Shown here: piece by piece, positions 58,761 to 64,000 of the stretch | Layout: each line of letters begins with the position of its first letter | Numbering within the stretch: the first letter of the stretch is position 1 | Assembly (NCBI GenBank): GCA_002897115.2 | Contig: BCIH01000003.1 | Span: 989,561-1,053,560 of the forward strand | Length of the DNA stretch: 64,000 nucleotides | From: Prototheca cutis | Lineage: Eukaryota > Chlorophyta > Trebouxiophyceae > Chlorellales > Chlorellaceae | Direction: 5' to 3' | Program-made: the position numbers and the translations under genes | Notes under the pieces: model-generated | What the model was told of the DNA's origin: nothing | The model's input: only the letters and a program-made list of their open reading frames with translations | Database searches by the model: none

Positions 58761-59763
58761 GACGTCCACAATAAATAACGATATCAATTTTTAATATACA
58801 AATAGTGTTGCAGAAGNAGCTGGGGGGTCCAGGGAGTGAGGGGCGTCATGGCCTTGTAGAACCGGCAGATTGCAGAAGCGANAACCTTGCCCAAGAGGGA
58901 CAAGTCGTGGTGCAACCATGGCGCAACTGTGCGTGTCTGGAGGAGTCCACAGGGAACTCGGCAGACTGTCTCGTGTCAGTTGACTAATCAGATGGTAGTA
59001 AAATACTGNGGTAACAAATATGTACAGATTGCCATGCGACATGAAGAATGTTGCCTTATCCTTTGTGAAGCAGAGCTTCCAGTGAGAGGTGGGACGACGT
59101 AGTCTTTGGTCATTCCGCAGNCCATGCTGACATCCAAGTTTTTGTGAGCGTTTTTTCTGGCGCAATAGTTGCATCCTCAAAGTGTGTGGAACGAACAGCA
59201 TACAAACAGCTGGTGAAAGCTAGCACCCAATGCAAGGAATGGGTTTGTGCTGCTCAGGTGAGAGATGCACGACTGATTGCAACACAAAGATATAATTCCT
59301 TGGGTTCANCGATGTCGACAAATGGGCCGCAAANTCCTTTTCCTGGCAGGTGGAAACGGCACCGCAGAGTCTGCATGTGGGGATTGGGCGGCGGCTCGTT
59401 CCACGTCCTACGCTGAACGACAAAGACAGACAAACCAAGACGGGCCCACCTTGCCAAGAACAATGAATGAACATCACAGAAAGAACACGAGTCNTCAACT
59501 GAAGTCTGTGCAGCCTGTGCCAAAGCGGGGCCTACGTCCTCAGTCCAAGTGTGGAAGCTGGTGGGTACGAGTGACGTGNTTTTAAGGTACCCGTTCCGGG
59601 CTCGGTTCCCGTGCGCGCGCTATCGCAGCATGGTATGCNTGTTGTAATGATATTGGGATGATCCAGAAGCTTCAGAATGGTCCGTGCCCTTGTTGTGATG
59701 GTCCCCGTTGCAGTCTAGCAGGCCCGGAGCTGCCGGCAAGTCCGCGAGCCTCCACAGGGCACC
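58761..59763. promoter_or_regulatory. Divergent intergenic region between TIC40 and rhomboid genes, about 1 kb
   Basis: Markedly more AT-rich than the genes (especially 58770-59060). It should hold both promoters. I found no coding exon with recognisable similarity and no convincing tRNA or snRNA cloverleaf. Confidence 0.4.
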
Positions 59764-62700
59764 ATGCCCCGCAGCGGGCGCCCTCCCCCCCGGGGCTTTG
59801 ATCCCCATTTCACTCGGGCGAGCAGGGGGAGGACAAAGGCAGGGACACGTATCATCCAGATGGCAATGCTGCTCTACCAGCAGGTAGCCATGCTGGAGAC
59901 CAAGCCGCCAGTCACCCTGGTCCTTGTGGCAGGTGCGCACTTGCCTCAGGGTGTCGGGCGGAGAAATGCACAGGCTGCCCTCAGCGGGCTTGTTGGTCTC
60001 CGTTTGTCACATGCACATGGAACCCACATGGTGTCACGTGACCTGCATCCTCCATCACCATCCCCCAACTGCAGTTCAAGTGCTGCTGTTCCTGAANCCA
60101 GAAGGATTGGACAGCCTGCCGAGCATACGGCAGGCCTGCCTCCAGCCAAGTGCCGTGCTACTCAAGGNCTGTGCTTGGTGTGGACTGCCGGGGGGATGTC
60201 TGCGTTCATTGGTGTGACGATGCGCCGTGGCTGCCTTCTTGGGGTGGGGTGTGATGGGGCCGTTGAAGGAGATGGGCAGCCGCGGTTCTTTCTCTTTCAG
60301 ATTNCACCCCAAGAGCCTGGCCTTGCGCCCTGACCCCTTGCAGGGCGAGTGGCATCGCCTGCTCTGGGCGCACTTTCTACATGCAGACGAGTCACACCTG
60401 TTTTACAACATGTCTTCGCTGACATGGAAGGTGAGTGCGGGAGGCGGTGGCGTGACGCGGAGTATCATGGTCATCCAAATGGGCAGCCGGCACGAAACCT
60501 ACATCAAATTCGTATACTCTGTACAACACCCACCTCATCTGCCCCATGTACTCCAGGGAGCGCAACTGGAACCGACGATGGGCAGCGGGGCATTCTTCTT
60601 GCTCATCGCAGAGCTCATCCTGAGCTCAAGCCTGATCTACCTGCTGCTGGCCATGGGCGTGGCGGTTCTGTCTCCGGCGCTGGGCCGTGGGCCAATGCTG
60701 AGCTGTGGGTCTGGATTTTCCAGCATCCTGTTTGGACTCAAGGTCGTCCTTACTGCTGAAAGCGCCGGCTGGAGTAGTGTGGCCGGCCTTACCCTGCCTT
60801 CCAAGGTGTGAAGGATTGGGGGACGATGCNTATGTTTGAGCGAGGGTGCTCGGNTGGCATTGAGGGCATGGAGGAAGGAAGGAGTGTTGGGGGGGTTGTA
60901 GGGCACTGGGCGGCACACGGGGTGATATTGCATTTTGGGGAGCACTTAATAGCAAGAAAACATCTTCCACAAGAAATANCTGGATGGCTTCCGCACTCCC
61001 GACGATGCCCAATCCACAGTATGTCTGTTGGGCAGAGCTGGTGCTGCTGCAGCTGCTGCTGCCTGGGTCATCCTTCCTGGGCCACCTGGCAGGAATCCTG
61101 GCAGGTCTCCTCCACGTCTACGNTGGCCGCACTGCCCTGCACCGGTTCCAGGGTCCGAGGACAGGAGGCCGGCGCAGTCGCGGGGGGCTACCTGCCGATA
61201 CAAGCGGCAATGCAAGCATGGACCGCAGCCCTGGGGCCCACCGGGCGAGGGATGACGACGTTCGCCCCACGGCCCGTGCAACTCCCAGGGCCAAGCGCGA
61301 ACCTGGCGTGCCCCGCTCCCCACGTTTTTCTTCTGCGCCGCCCAATGAGGCTGCAGCGCGGCAGGGGAGAGCGGAGCAGCTCTCANCCAGTCGCCTGCGG
61401 CACTCGAGCAGTCNCCAGCGGCGCCAAGGGGACGGCGACCACGACGGGGGCCGATCACCTGGAAACCGCGAAAACCATCACGAGTCACGGTTCGGCGGGC
61501 CCCGGGTTGCGCTGGCCGCTGTACTGTATGGGCTGTTGTTTGCTGCTTGGGCCATGCGGCCACCGCTGGCAAGCTACCCAGGCGGGTTTGTCCCCGGCCC
61601 TTCCTTTGCCGAACTGCTTGATGTGGGTCTGACAGACCCTCCGACAGCCAGTCGGCAGCCAGGGACAAGGGCGTACGACCTTGTCATTGCCCGCCTCGTC
61701 GGGCGGGGACGTGNGTGGACGCTGGGCATTTTTGGTACCTGGGTCAACATCGCCGAGCCCCTGGGCAGTCTGGCCGGGGCGGCCTGCGCGGCGGGCGCAT
61801 TTGCCCTTGCCACCGCCCGGCTCGTAGCGCCATGGGCTGCGCGGCGGGTCGCAGCCGCCGCAGCCGCCGCGCTACAGTCCTCGCCGCCGGCTGTCCGGAC
61901 ACTGCTGGCCGCCGGCGCTGGTCTGCACGTCGCGTGGTGGGTACTGCCGCAGCGCTGGCGTGCCGGGGCACTGACGCTAGGCAGCAGCGGCTCCCTGCTG
62001 CGCTCGATCATCCTGGCCGGTGTCGCCACGCTGTCCCATTCCGTGAGTGCCGTTGCGGCAGGATACGTTGATCATGCATCGTCTTCGGCATTGGTTTTTG
62101 CGAATGTGTTGGTGGTGATTTTCTGCCCGTTCAGGTGATTGTACCTTTACCCCATTCTGTCGNGGATGTTGCCTGTCTCCCGCACGCATCACTCAGTAGC
62201 CACAGCTCTGCTCCTCAGGGACCGGTCCACACTTTCCAACCCCAGCCCCCCAACACACACACGCACACACACTCGTATGCAGTCTGTGGTGCATGCGGCA
62301 ACCTCGCTGGCAAGTCTGTTACTCCTGGGGAGCTGGGTGGAAGAGCGCGCAGGCGCGACCACCACGCTGGTGGCCTTCCTGGGCGGCGGCGCGCTGGGGC
62401 TGCTGTGCATGCTGCGCTGGGCCACAGCTGTGCAACGTGTGCGGCGGCGTCCTGCCAACGGCCGGGGGCCGGCAGTCACCGTTCGTGGCGCGGACTCAGG
62501 CCTGGCAGTCCTGACCCTGCTGGCCCTTGGCATGCACGGCGTAACAATATGGACGGCGCGGCGTGCCAGGATTCAGAATAATGGGGTGGATGTGGAGGCA
62601 ACCGGCGCTCATGAGAACCCGGCACTGGCCACCAGAAACCCCGACTGGGTCATTGGTGGCTTGGCCGGTGGCGGCACGCTGTCGGATCTGGTGCTGGCGC

Positions 62701-63170
62701 CCGTCACGCTGTGCGCGCTGCGCATGGTGGCCGAGGCCTGGCTGCTGCCGCTGCCGCTGCGCGAGCCGCAGCCTGCTGATGAGCACAGGAACCCGTCCTC
62801 CCGGGGACGAAAGACCTGGCGCCAGCGCCTCAATCCATTCGCCCTGACCAGGGCTCTCATCAGCATGGTCGTCGGCCTGGCCGTGGCCGCGGCGACCGGC
62901 CCCGTGCTGGCGGCGATGCAACCCATCCTGTTGGTCGCACGCTGTGCACGCTGGGTCCGCGCACGCGCACTGCCGCTGGCCGTCGCCGCCGCGGGCTCCG
63001 CGCTGGCCACGGTGGATGTCGCCCTCGCACTGGTGAACGACACCTCGTTCGGCGCACGGCTGGCCTGGCTGCCGCTCCTCAGGGTCGGAGTCGTCGTCAC
63101 AGGCGCCGCAGTGCTGCTGGCGTGGACTGCCTGGCGCCTGGTCTTCCTCCGTGCCCCAGCGCGCCTCTGA
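59764..63170 (+). CDS. Rhomboid-family intramembrane serine protease with long C-terminal membrane extension
   Basis: The exons proposed are 59764-59932, 60075-60166, about 60301 or 60314-60430, 60557-60805, 61020-62042 and 62283-63170, about 850 residues. The rhomboid core is plain: GEWHRLLWAHFLHADESHLF and YNM in TM2 (the W-R-x2-x-H-x3-N pattern), the catalytic Ser in CGSGFSSILFGLK, and the catalytic His in GSSFLGHLAGILAGLLHV. Both residues are present, so protease activity is expected. It resembles RHBDD1-type rhomboids. After a charged loop of about 130 residues comes a second hydrophobic block with several helices (VALAAVLYGLLFAAWAM; VVHAATSLASLLLLGSWVEE; FGARLAWLPLLRVGVVVTG) not found in ordinary rhomboids. 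The exon 2/3 junction has an unresolved base at the donor (60168), so the short join there is uncertain. Confidence 0.78.
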
Positions 63171-63477
63171 CTGCGATTTCGTCTCTCTTCCCTGTGACAC
63201 CCATGCAATGCTCCTTTCGGCCCTCTGACACAGCCACCCACTCAAGCGACCCCCTCCCACTCCAACCCCCTCAAACTCTCTGAGCCTGCGAACAACAACC
63301 ACTTCATTTTTTTGTGGAGTGTACAAAGCAGCAAATGCAACGGCAGGGTCGACGGCCTTTCCCGTGGTGAGCAGGACAGCACAACAAAACGGTGTTGCCT
63401 GCTTGGAACAGCTGTCCCACCGAAGACTCGCCTCCGGCCCCGCCGCGTCACTGGCCGCCGGCGCCGAGGCGCTGCGC
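63171..63477. other. Intergenic, convergent 3' ends
   Basis: This 307-bp spacer lies between the rhomboid gene (+) and RPL18 (-). No feature was recognised. Confidence 0.5.
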
Positions 63478-63948
63478 TCAGGCCTTGTAGCCGCGGCTGC
63501 TGCGGCGGCCACGCGCGCGCTCGAACTTGCGACCCTTGGACCGCACGTAGGGCTTGGTGGAGGAGCCGGGCACGCCGGGGGCCTTGCCAAAGTGCTTGAC
63601 GGCCTCGCGGCTGTTCTTGGGGCCGCGGAGGAGCAGGGTGTTGGAGCCCGTGGGGGCCAGCAGTGCCAGCTGGTCCAGGGTCAGGCACTCGCCGCCGGCG
63701 GCCAGGATGCGGGCACGTGCCGTCTCGGTGAAGCGCAGGGCAGCCACGCGCAGGGCGGGGACCTCAAACAGACGGGCATCGTCCGTCACGGTGCCGACCA
63801 GCACCACAATCTTACCGGGCTGGCTGGCAGCAAACTTGGCCACCTTGGACAGGGACAGTGGCGGGCGGTTCACGCGGGACATGAACAGCCGCTTCAGCAC
63901 AACCTTGTTGAAGTCAGACTCCGTCCGGCGGACCAGGAAGCGGTACAG
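63478..63948 (-). CDS. RPL18: 60S ribosomal protein L18 (eL18), 3' exon only
   Basis: The last exon of the cytosolic large-subunit protein eL18; 156 codons remain of about 187. It begins right after a CTGCAG acceptor with [20 protein letters not shown] and continues [55 protein letters not shown] and [20 protein letters not shown], ending in the universal basic tail [16 protein letters not shown]. The missing N-terminal 30 or so residues lie in exons beyond the right edge. The preceding intron carries a GT repeat. Confidence 0.95.
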   Translation of the reverse strand: MYRFLVRRTESDFNKVVLKRLFMSRVNRPPLSLSKVAKFAASQPGKIVVLVGTVTDDARLFEVPALRVAALRFTETARARILAAGGECLTLDQLALLAPTGSNTLLLRGPKNSREAVKHFGKAPGVPGSSTKPYVRSKGRKFERARGRRSSRGYKA

Positions 63949-63959
63949 CTGCAGATATT

Positions 63960-63983
63960 GTGTGTGTGTGTGTGTGTGTGTGT
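63960..63983. repeat. GT microsatellite in an RPL18 intron
   Basis: About twelve GT units near the right edge of the window, 12 bases beyond the acceptor of the RPL18 last exon. Confidence 0.9.
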
Positions 63984-64000
63984 GAGATATATATACGTGA

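Noticed and set aside
58761..59763. Possible tRNA or snRNA gene in the AT-rich spacer
   Set aside because: I could not assemble acceptor, D and T arms or an Sm site; the GGCTCGGTTCCCG stretch near 59596 lacks matching arms.

Overview
This is a eukaryotic nuclear window, most likely from a GC-rich green alga. I infer the Trebouxiophyceae/Chlorellales, but only from gene content and style. The evidence is: almost every gene is split by short spliceosomal introns of about 90-250 nt; plastid-import (TIC40-like) and organellar HSP90 genes lie beside nuclear housekeeping genes; and the proteins are rich in Ala, Gly, Arg and Pro. Many single unresolved bases, two N gaps (27104-27658 and 41713-41837) and long G, C or GT tracts show a draft assembly that breaks at low-complexity DNA. 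Exon models below were built by joining GT-AG (rarely GC-AG) boundaries so that codon phase and family similarity both hold; they are predictions.

Layout. 0.4-4.1 kb: a FUSC/ArAE-like membrane protein (+) and the 5' part of an organellar HSP90 (-), both cut off at a GT microsatellite. 4.6-8.2 kb: the oligosaccharyltransferase subunit Swp1/ribophorin II (+) and a fold-type IV aminotransferase homologue that has lost its PLP lysine (-). 8.7-16.5 kb: a large telobox-Myb protein (+), a CCCH zinc-finger plus WW protein (+) and a PPTC7-type PP2C phosphatase (-). 16.9-25.5 kb: the elongation factor SPT6 (+) and CFAP20/BUG22 (-). 26.2-29.8 kb: a poorly resolved stretch, an N gap and then a Fanzor (eukaryotic TnpB-like RNA-guided nuclease) gene with an intact catalytic triad and a run of hairpins just downstream. 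30.1-33.3 kb: Mediator subunit MED21 (-) and the La RNA-binding protein (-). 34.2-41.4 kb: an OSCA/CSC1 (DUF221) channel with a very large cytosolic insertion (+). 41.9-48.4 kb: an unidentified type II membrane protein (-), proteasome ATPase RPT6 (+) and an unidentified small protein (-). 49.2-55.0 kb: an alpha/beta hydrolase (+), ribosomal protein L7 (-) and PRP19 (+). 55.3-64 kb: a GATA zinc-finger protein (+), a TIC40-like plastid import protein (-), a rhomboid protease with an added degenerate membrane module (+) and the 3' exon of ribosomal protein L18 (-).

The genes do not form a functional cluster; they are ordinary, closely spaced nuclear genes, often head-to-head (HSP90/SWP1, aminotransferase/Myb, PP2C/SPT6, membrane protein/RPT6, L7/PRP19) with about 360-520 bp between starts. 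The element that stands out is the Fanzor locus: a mobile-element-derived programmable nuclease that appears to keep D-E-D catalysis and its zinc finger, probably contains a GC-AG intron, and is followed within 130 bp by several stable hairpins that could be its guide RNA.
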